From positions 7,487,132 to 7,551,131 of the forward strand of contig JAJEKV010000011.1 in NCBI GenBank assembly GCA_021234155.1: a stretch of 64,000 nucleotides of DNA. Reading direction: 5' to 3'. A program made the position numbers and the translations under genes. The notes under the pieces were generated by a model, which had not been told where the DNA came from, searched no databases, and worked only from the letters and a program-made list of their open reading frames with translations. Of this stretch, positions 1 through 10,283 are shown piece by piece. The number at the start of each line of letters is the position of its first letter. Positions within the stretch are counted from its first letter, which is position 1. Source of the DNA: Isoetes taiwanensis (lineage: Eukaryota; Streptophyta; Lycopodiopsida; Isoetales; Isoetaceae).

Positions 1-840
1 CATTACTTTGAGGTCACAAGTTCGAGTCTGTTCAACAACCATGTGGTATACACCTAAAATTTATCGCTTATGTATAATATACAATCACAATCGCATAGAG
101 CAGTTCTTAGCGTAGGAAGGAAGGAAGGAAGAAACTTTTAATGTCCACGCGCCCAATCGGGTTATGGGACCACAAGTACATGACGGGACCGAAGTCCCTA
201 ACCAGAACAAGGGCCGAAGCCCACAGAACAAAACATAATCACCATGGCCCAGATTAAAAACCACCTGGGAAAAAACTGTTGCCAGGATGACTACACATCC
301 AAAAATCCATGCTATTGCAAGAAGCAATAAGCATACCTCCAACAGACAAGACTTCACCAAACGCCTCCGAACCGTAACCTCTTCACCGCTGTGTGCTGGA
401 AAACAGACGCCCCCAACGCCAATCGCCCAGACGCTCAGGGAAGGCGGCGCTCAGAGAGACCGCTCAGGGAAATCGCCCAATGAAGGTGCCTCCTCACCAA
501 AACGCTCCACCGATCCAGGCATGCTCTCAGGCGCATACGCTCAGGCACGCTCTCGCAGGCTCACCGGCGCCATCCATCACTGCGCCTCCCAGGCGCCATC
601 CGTCACTGCGCCCAGACAACCCTGAAGGCGCCCAGGCGCTCAGGCAGGCGGCCGGGCAGACGCTCAGGCAGGGCATCGCGGCTAAAAATCTATCACATGT
701 ATAATATATACAATCTCAATCACATGGATCTGTCCAACAACCCTGTGGTATAGACTTAAAATCTATTGCTCACGTATAATATACAATCACAATTACAATC
801 ATATGGAGCGGTTCTTAGCATCAGGCTGCAGCTAAAAATC
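1..840. repeat. Diverged direct repeats flanking a LINE tail and a GC-rich block
   Basis: A unit of about 90 bp occurs near 31-118 and again near 733-828, with a partial copy at 682-735. The copies share CAACAACC.TGTGGTATA, TATAATATACAATCACAAT and GAGC.GTTCTTAGC. Between them lie a minus-strand LINE tail and a GC-rich stretch (370-680) built from many short CGCTCAGG/GGCGC words. The open frames across the GC-rich part look like composition effects. A tRNA T-arm-like word (AGTTCGAGTC) lies at 21-30. No gene is seen. Confidence 0.5.
111..285 (-). mobile_element. LINE 3' end fragment with GGAA-type tail
   Basis: Read on the minus strand, this ends in GGACATTAAAAGTTTC followed by (TTCC)n, seen on + as GGAAGGAAGGAAGG at 116-133. 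It also has the GGTTTTTAATC word near 252-262 that recurs in the other LINE 3' ends of this window (19.39, 24.43, 43.80 and 63.65 kb). It is only a tail fragment; no coding part is attached. Confidence 0.6.
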
Positions 841-1074
841 TAATCCTTTTTTTCTATTTGAGAATAGAGACATGCTAGATAACTTACAAAAACATATAAG
901 GCTAGCATATTTTCACCTTTTAGTGGCCTATTAACCATTTGAAATTTTTTGAGAATTTATGCTTTTGGGCAACAATTATAAACTTGCACCAATAATTAGA
1001 AGATGAGGAGATCATTAAGGAAAAGGATCAGCCAACAAAAGGCAAGGCTCCGGCTACAAGAAGATCAAGTGCTC
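841..1074. other. Short AT-rich spacer, nothing recognised
   Basis: AT-rich sequence between the leading repeats and the first copia coding remains. No open frame, repeat or RNA gene is supported. Confidence 0.4.
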
Positions 1075-2777
1075 TAATCTTACAGGACGAGGCAAATGAG
1101 GTTAGTCCTGAATTGTATGGTAGAGATCCAGCTTGTAGAAGTAGAAGGCTAAAACACAATGTAAATGAAATAAACCTTATAGAGATCTTGGCAATGATTG
1201 ATTTTGAAGTCCCTAAGACAATTGAAGAAGCATTAAGTAGTGCAGGTGCAAAACAATGGACTTGTGCAATGGAAGAAGAGGTAAATGCATTCAAAAGAAC
1301 GGAAACATTCGAACTAGTGGATCTACCTAAAGGTAGAAGTGCAGTTGGTTGCAAATGGATTTATAAGCTAAAACAGGGAAATGAAGGAGATTTGATCAAA
1401 TATAAGGCAAGACATGTGGCACAAGGTTTTTCTTAAAAACAAAAATCGATTATGAGGACACATTTTCTCCTATTGTAAAGTTAACAAGCATTAGATTGCT
1501 ACTAGCAATGGCAAATGCTAAAAATCTGAAGGCACATCATATGGATGTCACCCACAGCATTTCTTAATGCAAAATTAGAGGAGGATATTTACATGAGATA
1601 GCCTCCTGGCTTTGAACAAGAAAAGGATAAAGTTTGGAAACTCAAAAGAGCAGTATATGGATTAAAACAATCCCCAAGACAATGGTATTTGTGCATGGAT
1701 ACATATCTAAGGGAGCAGGGATTTACTAAACTAAAAGATGATGGAAATATGTATCTATTCAAGGAAGGGTCAGAATTCTGCTATATTGCACTGTATGTTG
1801 ATGATAACGTTATGGTAAGCAGTAACTTAAACATACTTCAAAAATGCAAAGATATTTTGAGAAGCAAGTTCAAAATGACAGATCTAGGAGAACTCAGAAA
1901 ATTTTTAGGGATTGAAGTACATAGAGACAGAAAGAACAAAGTTTTAGCTTTATCTCAGGAGCAGAACATCATGAGAATACTCAAAAGGTTTAATATGGAG
2001 AATTGTAAGGCAGTAAGAACTCCAATGGTGCCAGGAAGTAAGATGTCGAGGGAACAATGTCCTCAGAATGATCAAGAAAGAATTGAAGTTGAGAAATTAC
2101 CATACAGGGAATTAATTGGCTGTCTGCTCTATCTGGCCAATTGTACCAGACCTGACATATCTTATGCTGTCAATATATTAAGTAGATACAATAATAATTA
2201 TGGAATGATGCATTGGCAGGCAGCAAAAAGGGTCATTAGATATTTGAAGGGGACTGCTAACCATGGAATTGTGTATGATTCTCAAAATCTCAATTTAGAC
2301 TCTTATTGTGACTCAGACTGGGGAGGTGATCTTGATGAGAGAAAGTCTACACCAGGATTCATTTTAATGCTGGGAGGAGGACCAATTTCATGGAAGTGTA
2401 AATAGCAAAATGCTATTGCTCTCTCATCAGAAGCAGAATATTCGGCAACCACTCTTGCAGCCAAAGAAATAGTCTGGAGTAGAAGGATGTTGAATGAGTT
2501 GGGAATGCAACAAAGGGATCCATTAACTTTGCATTCTGACAGTCAAAGCTGCATTGCCATGACAAAAAACCCTGTATTACATGAGAGGAAAAAACACATT
2601 GAACTAGAAGTACATTTTATCAGAGTTTTGGTTAACAGGAATATCATACAAGTTCAATATGTTAATACAGATTTACAGTTGGCAGACATTCTTACAAAAC
2701 CATTGGCAGATTCCAAGTTCAGTCATTTGAGAAGGTTAATAAGTTGCAGAGATTATAATGAGAAGGGAGAATGTTGA
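1075..2777 (+). pseudogene. Ty1/copia pol remnant: reverse transcriptase and RNase H
   Basis: This is the C-terminal half of a copia polyprotein. The RT begins near 1113 with the copia-specific start (W..AM.EE, then GCKWIYKLK and KARHVAQGFS). A TAA at about 1434 and frame changes between 1434 and 1688 break it. The second block, 1689-2402, has YVDDNVMVSS (polymerase active site), LGELRKFLGIEV and DSDWGGD. A TAG at 2403, where the family has Lys (WKSK.Q), precedes the rest of RNase H: SSEAEYSA, the HSDSQSCI acidic site, and LADILTKPL near the end. Gag, protease and integrase are absent, so it is 5'-truncated as well as mutated. It cannot make an active polyprotein. Confidence 0.9.
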
Positions 2778-3000
2778 GTTCATATTAACAGGTTTCAAAT
2801 ACAGTTATGTGACAAAGTTGACAGACTGGAAGCATTATAATATCAAGGGAAAATGTTGGAGCTGAGTTCATACTATAATATGCTTTCATGATTTAAGAAC
2901 CTTTATCATGCAGTGAAACCAGGAAGTTTATCACAGAAGATTGTGTTGACAAAGTTATTAGGTTGCAGGTATTATAATATGAAGGGAGAATGTTGGAGTT
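2755..3000 (+). repeat. Threefold repeat of the polypurine tract / LTR start
   Basis: The block GAAGGGAGAATGTTG-AG occurs at 2762-2778, in variant form at 2845-2862, and at 2981-2998. Each copy is preceded by GTTGCAG or a related word with ATTATAATAT. In copia elements a purine tract immediately precedes the TGTTG start of the 3' LTR, so the start region appears to be tandemly duplicated. The last copy (TGTTGGAG at 2991) is the likeliest real LTR start. Confidence 0.5.
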
Positions 3001-3605
3001 CAGTTCATATTATAATATGTTTACATAATATCATGAAGTGAAACCAGGGAGCTTATCACAGAAGATCGTCTATACATCAAAGATATTTATGGTGTGATCA
3101 GTGCAGTCATCAGAACATATACAGAGAGCACTAGGGTATTGCCCTAGTTCATAAGTTAACCTAAGCAGAAAAATCAAAGGTTAACTCTATTGCTTCAATA
3201 ATTAAGTTTGTATGGTTGGACAGGGTTTATCATAAACCATAGGTCCAATGGTTAAGGATCGAAGAACATCTCGGTCGAATAACAGATTGACATGCCCATA
3301 TTTAAACTTAGAATGGAGCGAAGCGGCCGAGATCTTTCGGTGCCGATTCCGAAAGAAATGGTGCTGAATCTTATAAAAAAAGAAGAATAATCAGAAGCCG
3401 GATGCAGGCATTGTATTTTTCGGATTCATTCTAATGATGAATGCCCGTGCTGTCGAGTTAGAGATTGGTGTGACTATGGTATAAAATTATCAATGGTCCT
3501 TGTATTGTTATGTATTAAGGATTGTAATTGATAGACATTTGAATTATTGTATTGCAAGTAATCAAGGAAATTGTAAGGCTAGACATTAAGTATATTTATC
3601 TAACA
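2991..3605 (+). mobile_element. Putative 3' LTR of the copia element
   Basis: Begins TGTTGGAG directly after a GAAGGGAGAA purine tract and can end at TCTAACA (3599-3605), giving near-inverted TG...CA termini and about 615 bp. It contains a TATAAAAAAAG box near 3372. There is no second LTR in the window for comparison, so the right end is inferred only from the terminal motif. Confidence 0.45.
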
Positions 3606-4969
3606 CCGTTTGCAGTTTTCCCACTGCCAAGTGTTGAATGGAGTTAAGGCATCAAATGTTTGTTTTATCAGACCTTTTATCCAGGATAAAATGTAAGTTC
3701 TCTTAGTTTACTAGAAAATGAACCTCAGACTGTTGGGAACTTCTGTGGAAAGACATTTAACTAGGCTTTAATGGAGGATTCTATATGTAAAACTTGGCTT
3801 TTTTAAAGAGGCTAGCATTCATGGCTTTCAAGAAATTATGGAGAAAGGATAGCAGGACCAATTCATTCTATTGCTGCCTTTTACTAGTATTGTAGATCAA
3901 AAAAGAACGTACGCATACATGCTACAGTGTTAGGAGTCCAGCCTATAATTCCTGTTCGGTAAGATGATTCAGTTGCATTTAGGAAATGATGTCTTGGGCA
4001 TAGGCTTAGGGATGATTTAATATTGACCCATCTACATAAACTCTTCTAAACTTGACTCCATCTATGCACGCTTTCTGTGCATGCTTATTCATAATATTCC
4101 GTATATTATGGGATGCTCAAGATGGCAACTATTTCACTCTCAATAATCCATTATTATGAAGCATCTTACAAATTCTAGATTCTCTATTGTAGTAGAATAT
4201 GCTACAGTATTATTGTAGAGGTCTGTTGGGCAGATATTATGAAATGTTGTATTTCTATTCCCTGAAATGCCACTCACTTCTACTATTGCTCGCTCTTGCA
4301 GATCGCAAATGTTTTTCATAGCATGTCCAGATTCTTTGGAAACATCCAATACATATGTTTCGTGTAATGCAATCAAGGTATCTCTTTTGCTACATAGTTA
4401 GCTGTTAGTATGCCTAAGTTTCAAGAACTCGCATTTGGCCAATAGAATGATAGAGGTAGAACTATCATGATCATTACATCATTTAAGGAAGGGCATGCCA
4501 TGAAGTTGTAGTCATAATTCGTCATCATTTGTGAATTGAGGAGATAAGAATCTTGTGCATAATGTACACAAAATAAAAAATCTCTAATTTTGAGCATTTT
4601 CAAATGTCTGTGATTCTTAGCAAAAGCTTAATTATTTTCCTGTGTAGATGCCTTTTGAGGCAACAGAAAGTTCTATTCTGTTCTTTTATGGCTTATATGA
4701 ACTAATCTATTTGTTACAGATTGTATATGACTTGTTATTTGGCTGCACTTACTCTTTTAACGATAATTGCTGAAAAAATAGATGAGAAATGTAAAGGGTT
4801 TCTGAGTTCGTATTTCAAGAGCTAACACATATGCTTTTGTGTTGTAGAATGCTGCATGGACTAGCAACATAAGCTTGATTACTATTATTGCTAAAGTCGG
4901 TATTCTTTGCATATCTAACCAATTGCTTTCTTGAAGTTGCATGCGGTTTTCTTTTGTCCTTGATTCCTA
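3606..4969. other. Non-repetitive AT-rich stretch with one exon-like segment
   Basis: No long open frame is present. One segment at 4302-4377 (+) sits between a strong acceptor (pyrimidine-rich, ends TTGCAG) and a donor (ATCAAG|GTATCTC). It is open in one frame, reading ...QMFFIACPDSLETSNTYVS. I do not recognise it. It could be a stray exon of a degraded host gene or chance. Confidence 0.25.
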
Positions 4970-5311
4970 TGTGTGGAAATGTATAAAATAGAATGCAACT
5001 GGAAATCAATTTATATATAAGAAAAGGTACAGATAATCGGGTCTCAAGAAGACCGGATAACAGAAGGAAAAACAATGGAACTGAACTGGAACATAGAGAA
5101 ACACAAGTAGGAATTTCGATGAGGCAGGAGCAGATCTTGGAGCGGATGCTGGAGACGTTCGCCTCTCTTCCTTAAGTAGAAGCTGCTTGCAACGTATACT
5201 TTCTAAAAATAGAACTGACTAATTCTGGAACCATGACTAACAACTTCTGAACCATGACTAACAAACTTGTCTTCTAGTTAATTGCTGATCTGGCTCTGTA
5301 TTTTTCCAACA
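4970..5311 (-). mobile_element. Putative 3' LTR of the minus-strand copia element
   Basis: On the minus strand an LTR start, TGTTGGAAAAATACAGAGCC (from 5311), follows the purine tract GAGTGGGGG. A second GAGTGGGGG tract lies about 40 bp further inside the element. The proposed end, TTCCACACA at 4970-4978, is chosen by terminal motif only. A TATATATAA box lies near 5011-5020. Confidence 0.4.
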
Positions 5312-5365
5312 CCCCCACTCAGAGCAGATCAGCTTGGCTCTATATGATAAAGCCCCCACTCAGAG

Positions 5366-7708
5366 TCAAGCCGTATTAAGAAGACCAATCTGGTTACAGA
5401 ACAGGAGAAGTTTGGGAGAGCCTAAAGGTTTGGTAAGCATGTCTGCAGGCATGTTTTCAGATGGACAATAATGCAGAGAGATGGTGGAACTGCTGACATG
5501 GTCTCGAAGAAAAGGAAAACGTATATCAATATGCTTAAGACGTCGATGGTTGACTGGGTGATGGGCTACTGCAATGGCTCCTTGATTGTCATTATAAATG
5601 GGAATCTGAAGAGGGATTTGAAACTGGAGGTTGGTGATGAGTGAGTGCAGCCAGAGAGCCTCACGAGTGACCAATGCAAGGGAGATATATTTAGCCTAAG
5701 TTGTTGAGAGCGCGGTGCAGCTTTGTTTGGAGCTGGCCCAAGTAATGGCAGATCCTGCGAGACAAAAGACATAGCTAGACACAGATTTTCTATCGGTGGC
5801 ATCAGCAGCCCAATCCGCATCAGAGAAGGCTTGAAGAGAACTACCCCCACTAGCCTTGTACAGAAGACCATAATTGAGAGTGCCAGCAAGATAACGAAGG
5901 GTGCGTTTCAAAGCCATACAGTGAGATTGTTTGGGAGTCTCCAGAAATTGGCTGAGTTTACAGATGGGAAAAGCAAGGTCTGTCGTGTGGCCTGGGCAGC
6001 AAAATTGAGAGACCCAACAATGGAACGATAATGATCATGGAAATAGAGGAAATCTGGAGAACATGGGGAATCAGAGGCCAGGAGATGGGAAGAAGGATCC
6101 AAAGGAGTAGTAGTAGGATTGCATTGGAGGAGGTTATGGCGGAGGAGAATGTCTTAAAAATATTTGGCCTGGCTGAGAAACAGAGTTTTGTGTGTAGGGT
6201 TATGCTATAGCTGAATACCAAGAAAGTAATGAGCAATGCCAAGTTCTTTCTTGGAAAATTGCTGGGACAATTGGTGTTTCAGAGTGGGAAGATCTGCATT
6301 GGGATGGGCAATGATCAAGAGATCATCAACATAGACAGCCAGGATGATGGGAAAAGGTTGAAGACAGAAATAGAGGCTTGTGTCTGCTGGATAGATGTCA
6401 AAACCAAGACGTTGAAGAGCATTTCTCAGAGTTTGGTACCAAGATCTTGAAGCCTGACGTAATCCATATAATGCTTTGTGTAATCTGCAAAGAGAGTTAG
6501 TGGGAAAGGAAAATCCTTCTGGTGGGGTCGATGTAAACTTCTTCCTGTAATGCACCATGTAGAAATGCATTCTGGACATCCATTTGGTGTATGTTGAAAC
6601 CTTGAACTGTAGCATAGGCCAGCAGGGTCCTGATAGATGTGAGACGAGCTACAGGAGCGAAGGTCTCATCAAAATCGATGCCTTCAATCTGACTGAATCC
6701 TTTGGCCACAAACCGAGCTTTGAATCTTTCAACTTTCCCACTGCTTGAGTACTTCACCTTATAAACCCATCTGCTACCAACTATAGGGCGATTTGGAGGT
6801 CGGGGTACCACTGTCCAGGTACCATGCTGATCAATTGATGCTAATTCTGCACACATGGCCTGATGCCATTCATTGTGATAAGGGCTATTGGGTTCTGGCA
6901 CATTATCATTGGCTGCCATGACAAAATCGTGTGTCCAGGCAGGAGGTCGTCTCTGGCGAAGACTTGCTGAAGCAAGAAAGGAAGGAGTTGGGGCTAACGA
7001 AGGAGGAGGAACAATGGGAGCAGGTAGAGGATCAGAAACTGGTGAAGGGGGAGGCAGAGCAGGAGGATCAATTCTGGGCATATCAGGTTCATCAAGAACA
7101 TTATTATCAGTAAGAATTTCAATGAGGGAAGAAGGGGAATATGTGGTGGAGGAAACATGACAAGGTTCATGCTCATTGAATGCTGCGTTGGGGCTGACTA
7201 TGAGTTTGTTGGAGGCAAGATCATAAAATCTATAGGCCTTATGGGTGAGACTGTAACCAATAAACATGCAGGGCATGCCTTTGGGATCCATCTTGAGGGC
7301 AGGATGATGGTAAATGAATGCCTTGCAGCCAAAAACTCTGAGATGGCGATGAGAAACTGGTTGGCCAGTCCATAATTCTTCAGGGATTGCATGATTTAAT
7401 GCACGATGTGGAGCTCTATTCAACAGGTAAGTAGCAGTAGAGATGGCCTCCCCCCAAAATTTATGTGGAATATGCATGGCAAGTAGAAGGGTTCTGGCCA
7501 TCTCCAGAAGAGATCGATTTGCCCTTTCCACACGACCATTTTGTTCAGGACAATAGGGAGCAGAGTATTCATGGCGAATTCCAGACTGAAGGCAAAGTGT
7601 TTGGAAAGAGTGAGATAAAAAAAACTGCTTGGAAATAGAGAACACCTGAAGAGTTTGTATCCCATCTTTTTCTTTATGAAAAATAACACCTTTTCTGATA
7701 GTTATCAC
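5366..7708 (-). pseudogene. Ty1/copia pol remnant: integrase C-half, RT, RNase H
   Basis: The upstream block (7708-6497) holds the end of the integrase core (S.PYCPEQNGRVERANR, then LLNRAPH), the GKP-like region (RVFGCKAF, FIGYS), a Pro-rich linker and the RT start (GSRWVYKVK, ARFVAKGFSQ, DETFAPVARLTSIR, MDVQNAFLHG). The RT continues in another frame at 6615-6205 (YGLRQASRSWYQ, YVDDLLI, HYFLGIQL). RNase H pieces lie at 5917-5696 (FSDADWAAD, KQSCTALSTT) and 5674-5366 (NDNQGAI, HIDIRF, ADMLTKPLG). At least three frame changes separate them. Gag, protease and the catalytic N-half of integrase are missing. The subfamily differs from the element at 1.1-2.8 kb. Confidence 0.92.
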
Positions 7709-8295
7709 TTCATTGAACCATTTTTCCTTGTAGATTTTGCACTCCTCGGAATGCTCCAGAAAATTCGAAATACCAAAAGAGGTAGATGAGATTCCGGTTA
7801 CCTGCAGTAGAACCAGAGCAAATTAGCCTATAAACAGGGTAAAATGCTAAGCTACTAGCAGGTAAGCTAAAGAATCTCATGGCTTTTCACCCTTCAACCT
7901 TATACAACAAATATATCAAGTAAAAAGCAATAGAAACGATAAACCAGTAAATAAGATAGAGTAAGAAGCACTCCCTTTTCTGTTTTCTAAATCTTTTTTG
8001 TTTTCTGTATGTGAGCAGTCTGCTCCATATCCACATTAATTTCTAGTTCAACTTGCTCAAATAACAACTTGCAAAAGCCCTTTATAGCACTTATACCATT
8101 ACACCAATAGCAAGCTTAACTTGCGACTGGATTTTTAGAGGCCATAACCGTTTACCTTTACCTTGGAGATCTTTGAACCATGTAGAACATATAGATTCCA
8201 ACTTCTAACATTTTCCAACAGCATATAAAGGCATTCCAAACTAGTCTTTAAATTCTGGGTGACCTTTCGTAACCCATCTTTAAACAAATAGACAA
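7709..8295. other. Spacer between copia remnant and DNA transposon
   Basis: No coding or repeat signature was found. The last bases before the DNA transposon are ACAA (8292-8295), matched by ACAA directly after its right end. Confidence 0.4.
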
Positions 8296-8318
8296 GGGTG
8301 AAAGTATGCTGGTGGGTA
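8296..8318 (+). repeat. Left terminal inverted repeat, copy 1
   Basis: Starts GGGTGAAAGTATGCTGG and is the exact reverse complement of 17708-17730. It is preceded by ACAA (8292-8295). Confidence 0.9.
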
Positions 8319-8588
8319 TCAAAAGCATGCATCCGGACGCATGCTTATAGCAAGGTTTTAGCCCGCTATCAGCACCCCTGCTTTTGCTTAATCTGGGTGC
8401 TGATGGGTGTAACTGCCCGTCATTTTTTTTTACGCCCTTCATGTACTCGCACGTCCACCTCACGAACGAACCGTTAGGAAAATGATTGTGGGATTTTGGC
8501 TGGATTTTCGCGCGAGTGGTGTGGTAGTACGTTGCAAATTGGATTACTTCGTCATGGCCCGCGAAAATTCTCCCTCCAATTCACTTAT

Positions 8589-9253
8589 AACCATCATTCA
8601 ATTAAATTGGGATTATGTCTGGTCCAAAATCGCGCCGAATAGGCTTATTATAGGCCATTTTAGCTATATAACCATGTGTTGAATTTGATGAAACTTGTAA
8701 AATATGATGGAATTTAACCTAAAAATTTTATGTTTTGGCAACATAAAAACCTAAAAAATTGCATATTTTAAACACAATTATCCGCAACCGCGAAATTTGT
8801 AGAGTAAAATAACAAGTATATTTGAATAACTAACTGCAAGAAAGTCCTTATTTTCGAAATGAAAATCGCGCCTGGCGCGATTTTGTGGACATAAACATAC
8901 TACATTTATGCAGATTCAACTCAAATATTTATACAAACAATAAAATTTATGTCCTACAAAATGGTCAAAACAGACGATTTTACAAACGTGAAGAGTCTTT
9001 ATAATGCTCCTGATGCGATTTTATCCTGCCCAAAATACTTAAAATGTCCTACAAAATAGTTAAAAAAAACCAGTTTTAGAGAAAAATAATAACAAAAACA
9101 TCCTACAAAATAGTTAAAAGAACAACTTTTATGGAAAAGTAAATACAAAATCGCGCTTTGGGCGCGATTTAACAAGGACAATCACTCTCAAATGTCCTTA
9201 AAATGTCCAAAATGACAAAAATAAGGAATAGGCTAACCTCAAATCGGCCAGCG

Positions 9254-9310
<57 letters not shown>

Positions 9311-10258
9311 CAGTCTGGCACTCACCTCAAATCGCGCCAGGCGCGATTTCAACTATGGGCTCTTCACAAAACCCTGCAACATCACTAAATTGAGAAAATT
9401 TTAATCCCGCAACATCACGAAATTGAGCAAATTTCTCGCTTTGATCTTGAAATTAGCGGTTTGTAACACTTCAAAGTAGGTCGGATTTGACAGTTAGATC
9501 ATGCCCAATCCCAAAGCCCCTTCAATAATTGTGATTTTGAGCATTTTTGGGCTGATTCAACATCAGAATTTGTATTGCAGCAAGCAACTGTGAATCAAGT
9601 CAAAATTACAAGGGCTTCTCTCCAAAGATACGGACTATTACCATCCCTGCCGAAGTCTACCTAGCAATAACAGAGAGTAATATCTAGAAGAGATAACAGA
9701 TGAGATATTGGTAGTATACCTAGCAGTATCCAGAAGAGATAACAGAGTATTGTATTGTTGCGTCTGGGCTGTGCTCCAAGTGCTTCATCCACCAATGTTC
9801 CATCCGCCAGTGCTCCAAGCGCTCCACCTGTTACAGTTCGATGTGGAAAAGCTCGATGGAAAACCCTGTGGAAAAGCTCGATGTGGAAAGCCTGTGGAAA
9901 ACCTACCCGATATGGTAAAAGAGGCGTGGACCTCTTTGTTGAGAAACGAAGAAACACAAAATAAAAAACTGAAGGCGGAGCAACTAAAAGCGAGGAGGGA
10001 GTAAAAGAAAAGGGACGGGCGGGAATTTAGAGGAGGGAAAAAAATAAGGAGAGGGAGCAAAAGAATAGGAGACAAAAAAAAAGGGGGGAAAACGGACGGG
10101 CGGGAATCTGAAAATTGAAAATTGAAAACGAAAACAAGAAAGGCGGATGGAGAGAAAAAACAAAAAAAATGGCGGACGGGGAATAAAAAACAAAAAAAAC
10201 GCGGACGGAAAAAAGTACCAAAATTAAGACATATTCTCAATTTTTTTGAATGATGGTT
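8589..10258. mobile_element. Nested non-autonomous TIR element inside copy 1
   Basis: Comparison with copy 2 (near 46786) shows that 8589-10258 is extra sequence. It starts AACCATCATTCAA, ends with the reverse complement TTGAATGATGGTT, and is flanked by TTAT on both sides (8585-8588, 10259-10262); copy 2 has a single TTAT. No transposase is encoded. It contains three near-perfect GC-palindromes, a 56-base T run, purine-rich AG tracts (about 9990-10210) and short repeats of the type GTGGAAAAGCTCGATG. The superfamily is unknown. Confidence 0.75.
9255..9310 (+). repeat. Poly(T) tract, 56 bases
   Basis: An uninterrupted T run within the nested element. It could be a retroposed poly(A) tail read on the minus strand or slippage expansion. 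No adjoining retroposon body is identifiable. Confidence 0.95.
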
Positions 10259-10283
10259 TTATCCTCCCTCTCTCAGGAATTTC

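Noticed and set aside
370-704. Overlapping + frames rich in Arg/Pro/Ala
   Set aside because: GC-rich short repeats leave several frames open at once; no domain, no splice sites.
9785-10240. Phe/Pro-rich minus-strand frames
   Set aside because: Antisense of purine-rich AG tracts in the nested element; composition effect.
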